Shown: one piece after another, positions 1-10,370 of the stretch
Numbering within the stretch: the stretch's first letter is position 1
How the letters are laid out: each line of letters starts with the position of its first letter
Assembly: GCA_949498985.1 (NCBI GenBank)
Contig: CATECQ010000035.1
Location: forward strand, 86,501 to 150,500
From: Glaciecola sp. HTCC2999
GTDB lineage: Bacteria; Pseudomonadota; Gammaproteobacteria; Enterobacterales; Alteromonadaceae
DNA length: 64,000 nucleotides
Direction: 5' to 3'
The notes under the pieces: generated by a model
Databases searched by the model: none
Seen by the model: only the letters and a program-made list of their open reading frames with translations
Told to the model about the DNA's origin: nothing
Translations under genes and position numbers: made by a program

Positions 1-1
1 T

Positions 2-403
2 GAAGACTATCAACAACTGCAAAATGCACTCTCAGGGTTAGATGCGATGACCCCTACTGCAGATAAAGCAAAAGAGGCACAGGTGTTAGGTGAGTTTTAT
101 CTCATTATGGCGCAGGCATCTCATAATATGGTGCTTCAACATGTCATGCGCAGTATGAAAACAATGTTGATTGATAATATCCAGCGAAATTTACAAATGT
201 TAGCGGTTAATCCTGAGGCATGCTCTGAGATTGCAAAACAGCGGGCTAGTATTGTGGCCGCGATAGTACAACAGAATCCTCAACAGGCAAGACGAGCGAG
301 TAATACACATCTTGCCTTTATAGAAGAAACATTACTGAATATAAATCAACGTGATTCACGGATCCAACGTGTTTTAAGAAGAATTGAAACCAACCCGAGC
401 TAA
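2..403 (+). CDS. pdhR: PdhR-type GntR/FCD transcriptional regulator, C-terminal part (5' end outside window)
   Basis: Frame is open from base 2; FCD-like helical C-terminus; directly upstream of aceE as in canonical pdhR-aceEF-lpd loci. Confidence 0.8.
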   Translation, partial: EDYQQLQNALSGLDAMTPTADKAKEAQVLGEFYLIMAQASHNMVLQHVMRSMKTMLIDNIQRNLQMLAVNPEACSEIAKQRASIVAAIVQQNPQQARRASNTHLAFIEETLLNINQRDSRIQRVLRRIETNPS

Positions 404-436
404 GGCTTGGCATTAGCAAACAATAAGGAAAAACGC

Positions 437-3106
437 ATGACTGACAAAAAGCATGTTGATCTCGACCCCATCGAAACGCAGGAATGGCTTGATTCGTTAG
501 AATCAGTATTGGAAGCGGAAGGGGTAGAACGTGCTCACTATTTATTAGAGAGTATGATTGAAAAAGCACGCCGAAACGGTGCTCACCTACCTTATGATGC
601 CACTACTGCATATTTAAATACTATTCCTGCGGGTCAAGAACCCACCATGCCTGGTGACCAGACAATAGAAACTAAGATTCGACATGCAATCCGTTGGAAC
701 GCGATGATGATGGTACTGCGCGGTTCAAAGAAAGACTTAGAACTGGGTGGTCATATTTCATCATTTGCATCATCAGCGATGTTATACGATGTTGGTTTTA
801 ACCATTTTTTCCGTGCGCCAAATGACAAAGATGGCGGAGATTATTTATTTGTTCAGGGACACGTTTCTCCAGGTATCTATTCTCGTGCTTTTATCGAAGG
901 TCGTTTGTCTGCAGGTCAGTTAGATAACTTCCGTCAAGAAGTCGATGGTGAAGGGATCTCTTCCTATCCTCATCCAAAATTGATGCCTGATTTTTGGCAA
1001 TTCCCAACGGTATCTATGGGCCTAGGTCCAATGCAAGCTATTTATTTAGCGCGCTTTCTGAAGTATTTAACGAATCGTGGTTTGAAAGATTGTTCAGACC
1101 AACGTGTATGGTGTTTCATGGGCGACGGTGAAGTTGATGAGCCAGAATCATTAGGCGCAATTGGTTTAGCATCACGTGAAGGCCTAGATAACTTAACTTT
1201 TGTCATTAACTGTAATTTGCAGCGTCTGGATGGTCCAGTTCGTGGTAATGGTAAAATTATCCAAGAGTTAGAAGGGACATTCCGAGGAGCTGGCTGGGAA
1301 GTATTTAAAGTCATTTGGGGACGTTATTGGGATCCACTAATTGCACGTGATACGACCGGTAAATTACTCGAATTAATGAATGAAACTGTCGATGGAGAGT
1401 ATCAAAACTTTAAAGCTAACGGTGGTAAGTACACCCGTGAAAACTTCTTTGGTAAATACCCTGAACTGAAGGAAATGGTGTCTAACATGTCAGATGATGA
1501 TATCTGGCGTTTGAACCGTGGTGGACATGATCCTGTTAAAGTCTATGCCGCTTATAAACAAGCAACAGAAACAAAAGGTCGTCCACAAGTCATTTTAGCC
1601 AAAACCGTAAAAGGTTATGGTATGGGTGCCGCCGGTGAAGGTAAAAACATCGCGCACAATGTTAAGAAGATGGATATCGATTCTGTGAAACATTATCGTG
1701 ATCGCTTCAATATCCCTGTTTCAGATGAAGAAATTGGTGATTTACCGTATTACAAATTTGCAGAAGATAGTCCTGAAATGGAATACCTTCGTGCAAAGCG
1801 TGAAGCATTACATGGCTACATGCCCGTCCGTTTAGCACAAAGCTCACACGATTTACCAGCGCCACCGTTAAAAGCATTTGAAGCGGTGACAAAGGGTTCT
1901 GGTGATCGTGAAATTTCAACGACAATGGCTTTTGTACGTGTGTTAACCGTGTTATTAAAAGATAAGCAGATGGGTAAAAATGTTGTGCCCATCATTCCAG
2001 ATGAAGCGCGTACCTTCGGGATGGAAGGTTTATTCCGTCAAGTTGGCATTTATGCTAATCAGGGTCAAAAATATGTCCCTCAAGATGCTGACCAAGTGGC
2101 TTTCTATCGTGAAGATAAAAAGGGTCAGGTACTGCAAGAAGGTATCAATGAGCTAGGTGCAATGGCGTCATTCGTGGCTGCTGGAACATCTTATTCGACC
2201 AACGACTTGCCGATGTTGCCCGTATACATTTATTATTCGATGTTCGGTTTCCAACGTGTCGGCGATATGGCATGGGCTGCAGGTGATAGCCAATGTCGAG
2301 GATTCTTAATCGGTGGTACTGCAGGTCGTACAACGCTTAACGGTGAAGGACTACAGCATCAAGATGGTCATTCTCATGTTCAGGCTGGTTTGATTCCAAA
2401 TTGTGTTTCTTATGACCCAACCTATGGTTATGAAGTTGCCGTAATTACTCGTGACGGTACTCGTCGCATGTTAGAAGAACAAGAAAATGTCTTCTATTAT
2501 TTGACAGTCATGAACGAAAACTATGTTCAACCTGCAATGCCTGAAGGCTGTGAAGAAGGTATTATTCGAGGTATTTATCAGTTAGATAATGTCGGCAAGT
2601 CTAAAGCGAAAGTGAACTTGTTGGGTTCAGGTACCATCTTGGTACAAGTTCGTCAGGCTGCGAAAATCTTAGCCGAAAAATATAATGTTGAATCTTTAGT
2701 TTTTTCTGCGACGTCGTTTAACGAATTAGGTCGTGACGGGATTGATGCTGATCGTTTTAACATGCTTCATCCGGATGGTGAGCAGAAAGTTCCTTACATT
2801 ACGAAAGTATTATCTGAGACAGGCCATGATGGCCCTACCATCGCAACAACTGATTATATCAAAGCCTATGCTGATCAAGTGCGTGCATTTGTTCCAGGTC
2901 AATACCGCGTATTAGGCACAGATGGATTTGGTCGTTCTGATAGTCGTGAGAATTTACGTCGTCACTTTGAGGTCGATGCAAATTACATTACCTTTGCAGC
3001 GTTATACGAGTTATCAAAACAAGGTCAATTTGACAAGAAAGCGTTGGCTAAAGCCATTGATGAGCTTGGCATTGACGCTGACAAAATTAACCCACTTTAC
3101 GCATAA
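437..3106 (+). CDS. aceE: Pyruvate dehydrogenase E1 component, homodimeric type
   Basis: ORF 407..3106; ATG at 437 gives MTDKKHVDLDPIETQEWLDSLESVLEAEG, typical AceE N-terminus; followed by aceF and lpd. Confidence 0.97.
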   Translation: MTDKKHVDLDPIETQEWLDSLESVLEAEGVERAHYLLESMIEKARRNGAHLPYDATTAYLNTIPAGQEPTMPGDQTIETKIRHAIRWNAMMMVLRGSKKDLELGGHISSFASSAMLYDVGFNHFFRAPNDKDGGDYLFVQGHVSPGIYSRAFIEGRLSAGQLDNFRQEVDGEGISSYPHPKLMPDFWQFPTVSMGLGPMQAIYLARFLKYLTNRGLKDCSDQRVWCFMGDGEVDEPESLGAIGLASREGLDNLTFVINCNLQRLDGPVRGNGKIIQELEGTFRGAGWEVFKVIWGRYWDPLIARDTTGKLLELMNETVDGEYQNFKANGGKYTRENFFGKYPELKEMVSNMSDDDIWRLNRGGHDPVKVYAAYKQATETKGRPQVILAKTVKGYGMGAAGEGKNIAHNVKKMDIDSVKHYRDRFNIPVSDEEIGDLPYYKFAEDSPEMEYLRAKREALHGYMPVRLAQSSHDLPAPPLKAFEAVTKGSGDREISTTMAFVRVLTVLLKDKQMGKNVVPIIPDEARTFGMEGLFRQVGIYANQGQKYVPQDADQVAFYREDKKGQVLQEGINELGAMASFVAAGTSYSTNDLPMLPVYIYYSMFGFQRVGDMAWAAGDSQCRGFLIGGTAGRTTLNGEGLQHQDGHSHVQAGLIPNCVSYDPTYGYEVAVITRDGTRRMLEEQENVFYYLTVMNENYVQPAMPEGCEEGIIRGIYQLDNVGKSKAKVNLLGSGTILVQVRQAAKILAEKYNVESLVFSATSFNELGRDGIDADRFNMLHPDGEQKVPYITKVLSETGHDGPTIATTDYIKAYADQVRAFVPGQYRVLGTDGFGRSDSRENLRRHFEVDANYITFAALYELSKQGQFDKKALAKAIDELGIDADKINPLYA

Positions 3107-3117
3107 GGATACTAGAC

Positions 3118-4785
3118 ATGTCTGATATTAAAGAAGTATTAGTCCCTGATTTGGGTGAAGATTCTGTTGAAGTTATTGAGATTTGTGTTGCCGTTGGCGA
3201 TTCATTGGATGCTGAAGATTCGATTGTTACAGTAGAAAGTGATAAGGCTTCAATGGATATCCCTGCACCTTTTGCTGGAGTTATTGCTGAAATCTGCGTT
3301 GCCGTAGGTGACAAAATCTCAGAAGGCACATTACTGGCAAAAATGAAAAGTGCTGATGAAAGTGCAACTGACACAGACGCTGTATCGGGTAATGAGGTTG
3401 AAGCTATTCCTGAAGTAGCGCCAGAATCAGCACCTGTAGCAGAAGTGTCAGCCCCTGTTTCTGAAACTACCTCCACTGTAACAAGCACAATAGAAGTTAC
3501 GGTGCCAGATATTGGTGGTGACGAAAATGTTGATGTCATAGAGATACTAGTCGCTGTGGGTGATACTGTTGATGTGGAAGAAGGTTTAGTGACCTTAGAA
3601 ACAGATAAAGCATCCATGGATGTACCTAGTCCTCAAGCTGGTAAGATTACAGCGATGCATTTAAATGTGGGTGATAAAGTATCCGAAGGTTCATTAGTGG
3701 TAACGCTCGAGACAGCATCGGTGGCAGCATCGATTGTTGAGCAAACTCAGGAGAACTCTGTACCCGTAACCACTCCAGTAGAGGCTCCGGCAGTGCCAGC
3801 CCCTAAAGCACCACCCGTGCCACATCACCCCTCTGCGGCTGCGATTCAGCCCTCAGGTAAAGTCCATGCATCACCGTCAGTAAGACGTTTAGCACGCGAG
3901 TTTGGTGTTGACTTAACGCTAGTCAATGGCTCAGGTAATAAAGGGCGTATTGTTAAAGAAGACGTCCAATCTTATGTGAAATATGAATTATCTCGTCCTA
4001 AACTAACGCCAGCGACAGCGACAACTGCAGGAGAAGGTGGTTTACAAGTCCTCGCTGCGCCAAAAGTCGATTTTAGTAAGTTTGGTGAAATTGAAGAGAA
4101 ACCATTAACGCGTATTCAGAAACTGTCAGGTCCAAATTTACATCGTAATTGGGTGACTATTCCTCATGTTACTCAGTTTGAAGAAGCCGATATCACTGAG
4201 ATGGAATCGTTCCGCAAAGAACAAAATGTTGTTTGTGAAAAACGTAAACTTGGTTTTAAGATCACCCCACTTGTTTTCATGATGAAAGCGGTTGCGGATG
4301 CATTACAAGCATACCCAACCTTTAACTCTTCATTATCTGGAGATGGTGAGAGTTTAATCATTAAAAAATATTTCCATATCGGGATCGCTGTTGATACACC
4401 AAACGGGTTAGTCGTACCGGTGGTGCGAGATGTCGATCAAAAAGGTGTGCATGAGTTATCTAAAGAGCTTATGGACATCAGTGCTAAAGCCCGTGATGGC
4501 AAGCTTAAAGCTGCAGATATGCAGGGCAGCTGTTTTACTATCTCAAGTTTGGGAGGAATCGGTGGTACCGCATTCACTCCAATTGTAAACGCCCCCGATG
4601 TCGCAATTTTGGGTGTTTCTAAATCTGAGATAAAACCAAAGTGGAATGGTAAAGACTTTGAACCAAGGTTAATGTTGCCATTATCATTATCATACGACCA
4701 TCGTGTGATTGATGGCGCGCTAGCCGCACGCTTTGCTGTACATATTAAGAATGTGTTAGGTGATTTACGTCAGATTATTCTGTAA
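3118..4785 (+). CDS. aceF: Dihydrolipoyl acetyltransferase E2 of pyruvate dehydrogenase, two lipoyl domains
   Basis: Two lipoyl motifs (ESDKASMD, ETDKASMD), E3-binding domain, catalytic DHRVIDGA motif. Confidence 0.96.
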   Translation: MSDIKEVLVPDLGEDSVEVIEICVAVGDSLDAEDSIVTVESDKASMDIPAPFAGVIAEICVAVGDKISEGTLLAKMKSADESATDTDAVSGNEVEAIPEVAPESAPVAEVSAPVSETTSTVTSTIEVTVPDIGGDENVDVIEILVAVGDTVDVEEGLVTLETDKASMDVPSPQAGKITAMHLNVGDKVSEGSLVVTLETASVAASIVEQTQENSVPVTTPVEAPAVPAPKAPPVPHHPSAAAIQPSGKVHASPSVRRLAREFGVDLTLVNGSGNKGRIVKEDVQSYVKYELSRPKLTPATATTAGEGGLQVLAAPKVDFSKFGEIEEKPLTRIQKLSGPNLHRNWVTIPHVTQFEEADITEMESFRKEQNVVCEKRKLGFKITPLVFMMKAVADALQAYPTFNSSLSGDGESLIIKKYFHIGIAVDTPNGLVVPVVRDVDQKGVHELSKELMDISAKARDGKLKAADMQGSCFTISSLGGIGGTAFTPIVNAPDVAILGVSKSEIKPKWNGKDFEPRLMLPLSLSYDHRVIDGALAARFAVHIKNVLGDLRQIIL

Positions 4786-4837
4786 AATTCCTGACGTTAA
4801 CTAAACCATTGCCAAATTTAAAGATTTTGAGGTCATA

Positions 4838-6259
4838 ATGAGCGAAATTAAAACGCAACTAGTTGTTTTAGGTGCCGGTCCAGGCGGTTATTCTGCCGCA
4901 TTCCGTGCAGCTGATTTAGGGATTGATACTGTACTAGTTGACGCCCGTGCTAACTTAGGTGGTGTATGTTTAAACGTGGGTTGTATTCCATCAAAAGCAT
5001 TGCTCCATGTAGCGAAAGTGATTAAAGAAGCAAAGCATTTATCAAGTCATGGGGTGTCATTTGGCGAACCAACGATTGATTTAGATAAAGTACGTGATTG
5101 GAAAGACAGTGTTGTTAGCCAATTAACCAAAGGGTTAAGTGGTATGTCTAAAATGCGCAAAGTAGAATTTGTTCAAGGTTTAGGAAAATTTACTGGTAGT
5201 AATACTCTTGAAGTTACCGGTGATAAAGGTACAACAACCATTTCTTTCGACAATGCAATTATTGCGGCAGGATCAGAGCCTGTTTCCTTACCATTTATCC
5301 CTGAAGATGACCGTGTTATTGATTCCACTGGTGCATTAGAAATGAAAGACATCCCTGGAAAAATGCTTGTGTTAGGGGGAGGGATCATTGGTTTAGAAAT
5401 GGGAACTGTATATAACGCGCTAGGCTCACAGATTGATGTGGTTGAATTTTTAGATCAGTTAATACCTGCAGCAGATAAAGATATTGTTAAGGTATATAAC
5501 AAAACGATTAAAGATACCTTTAACGTCATGCTAGAGACGAAAGTCACAGGTGTTGAAGCTAAGAAAGACGGTTTATACGTGAGCTTTGAAGGTAAAAAAG
5601 CGCCAGCCGAGCCCGTTCGTTATGATAAAGTGCTTGTCGCTGTTGGGCGTAAGCCAAATGGTAAATTAGTTGGTGCTGACGTTGCTGGTGTGAGTGTTGA
5701 CGAGCGTGGATTTATCAATGTTGATAAGCAAATGCGAACAAACGTACCACATATCTTTGCCATTGGTGATTTAGTGGGTCAACCGATGCTGGCACATAAA
5801 GCGGTACATGAAGGCCATGTTGCAGCAGAAGTCGTTGCTGGCAAGAAGCATTTCTTCGATCCTAAATGCATACCTTCAGTCGCCTATACTGAGCCAGAAT
5901 TAGCTTGGGTTGGTTTAACAGAAAAAGAAGCAAAAGAACAAGGCATCAACTATGAAGCCGCTTCATTCCCATGGGCAGCCTCTGGTCGTGCGATTGCTTC
6001 TGATGCGACAGACGGTTTAACGAAGTTGATCTTCGATAAAGACACGGATCGTATTATTGGTGGTGCGATGGTAGGGACTAATGCAGGTGAAATGCTTGGT
6101 GAGATCGGATTAGCGATCGAAATGGGTGCCGACGCCGAAGATATAGCGTTAACTATTCATGCACACCCTACATTAAATGAATCAATAGGCCTTGCCGCTG
6201 AGATTTATGAAGGTAGCATTACTGATTTACCCAATCCAAAAGCAAATAAGAAAAAGTAA
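4838..6259 (+). CDS. lpdA: Dihydrolipoyl dehydrogenase E3
   Basis: GAGPGGY FAD motif, GGVCLNVGCIPSK redox-active disulfide, HAHPTLNES C-terminal motif. Confidence 0.97.
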   Translation: MSEIKTQLVVLGAGPGGYSAAFRAADLGIDTVLVDARANLGGVCLNVGCIPSKALLHVAKVIKEAKHLSSHGVSFGEPTIDLDKVRDWKDSVVSQLTKGLSGMSKMRKVEFVQGLGKFTGSNTLEVTGDKGTTTISFDNAIIAAGSEPVSLPFIPEDDRVIDSTGALEMKDIPGKMLVLGGGIIGLEMGTVYNALGSQIDVVEFLDQLIPAADKDIVKVYNKTIKDTFNVMLETKVTGVEAKKDGLYVSFEGKKAPAEPVRYDKVLVAVGRKPNGKLVGADVAGVSVDERGFINVDKQMRTNVPHIFAIGDLVGQPMLAHKAVHEGHVAAEVVAGKKHFFDPKCIPSVAYTEPELAWVGLTEKEAKEQGINYEAASFPWAASGRAIASDATDGLTKLIFDKDTDRIIGGAMVGTNAGEMLGEIGLAIEMGADAEDIALTIHAHPTLNESIGLAAEIYEGSITDLPNPKANKKK

Positions 6260-6292
6260 CCTTTTTCGAAAAAATGCGTAAAATAATGAAAC

Positions 6293-6329
6293 AATCCCTA
6301 ATACTGGCAGCAGTTTAGGGATTTTTTTT
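6293..6329 (+). terminator. Rho-independent terminator downstream of lpdA
   Basis: AATCCCTAA...TTAGGGATT stem followed by a T tract. Confidence 0.8.
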
Positions 6330-6367
6330 GTTATGATTACCCCAGATGATTTTTGATTAAGTGATGT

Positions 6368-6637
6368 ATGCGTCAAATAGAGTTATTTGAAGTACCTAGC
6401 CCATGTATTGGCGTTTGCCAATCGGGCCCTAAAGGTTATTGTCATGGCTGTTTTCGTTCGCGTGAAGAGCGAGTGAACTGGCTTAAAGTTGACGATAATA
6501 CCAAAAAAATTATTAATGATGCCTGTATGCGTCGTAAACAAGCTTACTTACGTAGACAACAGAAAAGTGAACAAGTCGCAGAGTCTTCAACTTCCGCAAT
6601 ACCACCTTTAGCCGGCTCCCAAACAGATTTATTTTAA
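6368..6637 (+). CDS. DUF1289 domain-containing protein
   Basis: Short Cys-rich N-terminal motif PSPCIGVCQSGPKGYCHGCFRSREE typical of DUF1289. Confidence 0.85.
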   Translation: MRQIELFEVPSPCIGVCQSGPKGYCHGCFRSREERVNWLKVDDNTKKIINDACMRRKQAYLRRQQKSEQVAESSTSAIPPLAGSQTDLF

Positions 6638-6793
6638 ATCTGGAATATTCCAAAAGTTAGACTAAGTTTATAAGACATCCGTTTTAATAGAGATGAATGT
6701 AAAATAACGTTAGAATATATCTTCGGTTTATTATGTGATCATATTTAAAATAAACTCTTTCTATTAAAGCACTCATTATCTTAAAGGAAACTT

Positions 6794-7540
6794 ATGTCGA
6801 TGACTAAGACGCCAATCGCTCTTGTTTTATGCGCTTTTTTTGCAACCGCGCCAAGTGTTGCACAAAACATTAAACCTATTTCTATGGACGGTGAATTTGG
6901 TTTAATTATTACAACGGGGAATACCGAAGCGACCTCTTTAAGTGCAGGACTATCAGGCACACAGGAGTTAGTAGATTGGAGCAATGAATATAAGTTTGAT
7001 GCGCTTTATAAGCAAGATAAAGTCCTGCGAGGGGATAATAAAGTGACCGAGACAACGGCTCAAAAATACTTTTTATCGGGTCAAGCTAACTATAAGTTAA
7101 CACAAGAAAATCAACGGTTATTTGTATTTGGTTCATATGAAGACGATCGCTTTTCAGATTTTAAATATCAATCTACGGTTGCTCTAGGTTGGAATCAGCA
7201 AGTATTTGCAAATGAGACATCTAAGTTTAGTTATTCAATCGGTCCTGGTTATAGTTTCTCAGAGAACCAAGAAGGAAAAAATTTAGATAGTGTGATATTG
7301 CGTGCAGCGTTGCAATATTCACTCAAGTTATCTGATTCGGCGAAAATTACACAATCATTGTCTTCAGAATTGGGTGGAGATAACACTAAATCTCGCTCAG
7401 TAACGGCGGTTTCTGCAACATTAAAAGATGCGTTATCGATGAAGGTGTCTTTAAAACTTGATCACAACTCTGATGTAGAAGGTAATAGTAAAAAATTGGA
7501 TACTGAAACAGCAGTAACGTTAGTTTATACCTTTTTCTAA
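6794..7540 (+). CDS. DUF481 (YdiY-like) outer membrane protein
   Basis: Signal peptide; FGLIITTGNTEATSL motif and beta-strand pattern ending in aromatic F. Confidence 0.85.
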   Translation: MSMTKTPIALVLCAFFATAPSVAQNIKPISMDGEFGLIITTGNTEATSLSAGLSGTQELVDWSNEYKFDALYKQDKVLRGDNKVTETTAQKYFLSGQANYKLTQENQRLFVFGSYEDDRFSDFKYQSTVALGWNQQVFANETSKFSYSIGPGYSFSENQEGKNLDSVILRAALQYSLKLSDSAKITQSLSSELGGDNTKSRSVTAVSATLKDALSMKVSLKLDHNSDVEGNSKKLDTETAVTLVYTFF

Positions 7541-7560
7541 TCAATATAATTCATACACGA

Positions 7561-7627
7561 AAAAGGCTTAGTCGCGTTTGAAGTACTCACATAATAAGGG
7601 TAACTTCATGTAGCTGCTAAGCCTTTT
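7561..7627. terminator. Bidirectional terminator between convergent DUF481 gene and serA
   Basis: AAAAGGCTTAG (7561-7571) pairs with CTAAGCCTTTT (7617-7627); inner GAAGT/ACTTC stem. Confidence 0.6.
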
Positions 7628-7660
7628 CATCTCTATATAACGATTCTCATTGAATTATGC

Positions 7661-8890
7661 TTAATGCAAAATCCGAGTTTTAATCGTACCATCAATTTGA
7701 GTCAACTGTGCAAACGCATCATCGGCTCTATCTGTTTCAACATCAATAACCACATATCCAATATTCTCATTTGTCTGTAAGTACTGAGCGGCAATATTAA
7801 TATTCTGTGAGGCAAACGCTTGGTTGATTTGAGTTAATACGCCAGGAGCATTTTTGTGGATATGTAACAAACGAGAATGCTTAGTATGAACTGGCAGTGA
7901 AACCTCAGGAAAATTAACAGCCGAAAGTGTGGAGCCATTATCTGAATATTTAGCTAGCTTACCTGCCACCTCAATACCGATATTTTCTTGAGCTTCTTGA
8001 GTGCTCCCACCAACATGCGGCGTTAAAATAACGTTGTCAAAACGACGTAATGGTGATTCGAATTCTTCATGATTAGACTTGGGTTCGATCGGGAATACAT
8101 CAATGGCCGCTCCATTTAATTTACCGGAATCCAAAGCGTCTTCTAATGCCGGGATATCAATAACCGTTCCGCGAGCGGCATTAATTAAGATAGATCCGTC
8201 TTTCATTTGTGCTATTTCTTCAGCACCGATCATGTTTTGAGTTTCAGCTGTCTCAGGTACGTGTAAACTAACCACATCAGAGGTGTTGAGTAACTGCTGC
8301 ATGGTTTTAATTTGGATAGCATTACCTAAGACAAGTTTATCTTCAATATCAAAAAACTGGACACGCATGCCTAAATGTTCTGCAAGAATACTTAGTTGAG
8401 TACCGATGTGTCCATAACCAATAATTCCTAATGTTTTACCACGAGCTTCATACGAACCATTGGCACTCTTATCCCACTCACCTCGATGTGCTTTTGCATT
8501 TTTTGCAGGGATACCGCGTAATAATAATATTAACGTACCTAGTACTAACTCTGCGACGGAGCGCGTATTTGAGAACGGGGCATTAAATACTGGAATACCA
8601 CGTATTTGGGTGGCTGTCAGGTCTACTTGGTTTGTGCCAATACAAAAACAACCCACAGCTACTAGCTTTTGAGCACTATCCACAACACGCTCTGTAATTT
8701 GAGTGCGGGAACGCAGTCCGATAAAGTGTACATCTTTGACTTTCTCGACTAACTCATCTTCAGGTAATGAAGTTTTGAGATACTCAATATTACTGTAGCC
8801 ATTATTCTTTAATGTTTCTAACGCACTTTCGTGAACGCCTTCAAGTAATAATATTTTAATCTTGTCTTTGGGAAGTGAAACCTTGCTCAT
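7661..8890 (-). CDS. serA: D-3-phosphoglycerate dehydrogenase with C-terminal ACT domain
   Basis: ORF 7661..8926; likely ATG at 8890 (MSKVSLPKDKIKILLLEGVHESALETL); next to rpiA. Confidence 0.96.
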   Translation of the reverse strand: MSKVSLPKDKIKILLLEGVHESALETLKNNGYSNIEYLKTSLPEDELVEKVKDVHFIGLRSRTQITERVVDSAQKLVAVGCFCIGTNQVDLTATQIRGIPVFNAPFSNTRSVAELVLGTLILLLRGIPAKNAKAHRGEWDKSANGSYEARGKTLGIIGYGHIGTQLSILAEHLGMRVQFFDIEDKLVLGNAIQIKTMQQLLNTSDVVSLHVPETAETQNMIGAEEIAQMKDGSILINAARGTVIDIPALEDALDSGKLNGAAIDVFPIEPKSNHEEFESPLRRFDNVILTPHVGGSTQEAQENIGIEVAGKLAKYSDNGSTLSAVNFPEVSLPVHTKHSRLLHIHKNAPGVLTQINQAFASQNINIAAQYLQTNENIGYVVIDVETDRADDAFAQLTQIDGTIKTRILH

Positions 8891-8920
8891 GGGATGTAAA
8901 CCTGTAGAAATAAAATAAAG

Positions 8921-8944
8921 AGACATCTAGACGTCTAGATGCGT
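8921..8944. promoter_or_regulatory. Tandem met-box (MetJ-type) operator upstream of serA
   Basis: AGACATCT|AGACGTCT|AGATGCGT: three contiguous 8-mers (7/8, 8/8, 5/8 to AGACGTCT); contains 18-bp perfect palindrome CATCTAGACGTCTAGATG at 8924-8941; 31 bp upstream of serA ATG. Confidence 0.75.
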
Positions 8945-9003
8945 AATTTACCAAATTGAGACCATGCTGAATAGTCTTTTTTAGTCTTAGTCGAATAATG
9001 GCG

Positions 9004-9657
9004 TTATAATGTTTTGACCTCACCTTCACATCCAACGAGTAATATATCTGCACCACGGTGAGCAAATAATCCATTAGTGACCACGCCAACTATTTGATTA
9101 ATTTGTGTTTCTAATGCTCGAGGATCCAGAATGGATAGATTATGAACATCTAAAATAACATTGCCATTATCGGTAATCACGCCTTGACGGTAAACGGGAT
9201 CACCACCCAGTTTGACTAATTCTCTGGCCACATAGCTTCGTGCCATTGGAATGACTTCAACGGGTAATGGGAAATCACCTAGTACACCAACTTGTTTAGT
9301 ATCATCAATAATACACACAAAAGTTTTGGCTACAGCGGATACAATTTTCTCTCGTGTTAACGCAGCTCCACCCCCTTTGATCATATGCTTATGTTCAGTG
9401 ATTTCATCAGCACCATCAACATAGATATCAAACTGGTCTACGCTATTTAAATCAAATACCTCAATCCCTAGCGCTTTTAGTTGTTGAGTTGAGGCATCCG
9501 AGCTAGATACTGCTCCCTTAATCTGATCTTTTTTGGCCGCTAATGCTTCGATAAAATAATTCACCGTTGAGCCTGTGCCCACACCGACAATATCGTCAGG
9601 TTTGACATAAGCTAAGGCTGCTTGAGCCGCTGCACGTTTTTTATCATCTTGGGTCAT
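9004..9657 (-). CDS. rpiA: Ribose-5-phosphate isomerase A
   Basis: [31 protein letters not shown] motifs. Confidence 0.96.
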   Translation of the reverse strand: MTQDDKKRAAAQAALAYVKPDDIVGVGTGSTVNYFIEALAAKKDQIKGAVSSSDASTQQLKALGIEVFDLNSVDQFDIYVDGADEITEHKHMIKGGGAALTREKIVSAVAKTFVCIIDDTKQVGVLGDFPLPVEVIPMARSYVARELVKLGGDPVYRQGVITDNGNVILDVHNLSILDPRALETQINQIVGVVTNGLFAHRGADILLVGCEGEVKTL

Positions 9658-9731
9658 GAGTCTAATCTCTTGAGGTATTAAATAATCCAGAAAAACTACT
9701 ACTAGTGTAGCTTAAATAATCGAAAAATAAG

Positions 9732-10367
9732 TTAACTATCTGCGATTGTGATGCATTTTTGTGGAGTGAAGATATGCGACATCGGTATATCCCATTGTGC
9801 ACAAGGTATGGTATCTAACATTTGTACATCATGAGCAAGCCCGATTAGTGTTGGGGGTGATGAAATTTTGAGCGATAAATAACCAACCCGTTGTGATTGT
9901 ATAATAGGCGCTAATGTTCGGTCATAAAAGCCACCGCCCATCCCAATACGATGGCCACTTTCATCAAAGCCAACTAATGGCATAAAGATATGATTAATCG
10001 CATGAATAGGGAGGATATTTTGAGTGGTTAAAACCGGTTCCGGGATCCCAAATTTATTCTTCACGATTTCACTTTCAGGAGTATAACGAACGAATAATAA
10101 AGTCTGTGGATGAAAGGGGTGTAAAACAGGTAAAGCCACTATGGTATTGTTAGTCCAGGCGTATTCAATGAGTGTTTGTGGAGAAATCTCGCCATCATTA
10201 GGTAAATACGCGGCCATCACATTACTATGGTCAATAATATCAGCTGCTTGATTGAGTAACCTTGCTTGGGCAGAACGTTGTTCTTGTTCAGATAATGCTC
10301 GCCGCTTAGCACGTAATTCAGCTCGTATGGCGCTGCGTGCGGACATGATGAGCGGATTTTCAGTCAC
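9732..10367 (-). CDS. fau: 5-formyltetrahydrofolate cyclo-ligase family protein
   Basis: RxxxRxxR N-terminus, LVGFDESGHRIGMGGGFYDRTL motif; near rpiA/6S RNA as in other gammaproteobacteria. Confidence 0.9.
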   Translation of the reverse strand: MTENPLIMSARSAIRAELRAKRRALSEQEQRSAQARLLNQAADIIDHSNVMAAYLPNDGEISPQTLIEYAWTNNTIVALPVLHPFHPQTLLFVRYTPESEIVKNKFGIPEPVLTTQNILPIHAINHIFMPLVGFDESGHRIGMGGGFYDRTLAPIIQSQRVGYLSLKISSPPTLIGLAHDVQMLDTIPCAQWDIPMSHIFTPQKCITIADS

Positions 10368-10370
10368 CAG

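Noticed and set aside
3087-3617. 176-aa minus-strand ORF, Ser/Thr/Ala-rich
   Set aside because: Antisense to the aceF lipoyl domains; composition is the complement of a repetitive acidic coding region, with no independent support
8856-9089. 77-aa minus-strand ORF between rpiA and serA
   Set aside because: Spans the met-box operator and overlaps the 3' end of rpiA; no family resemblance
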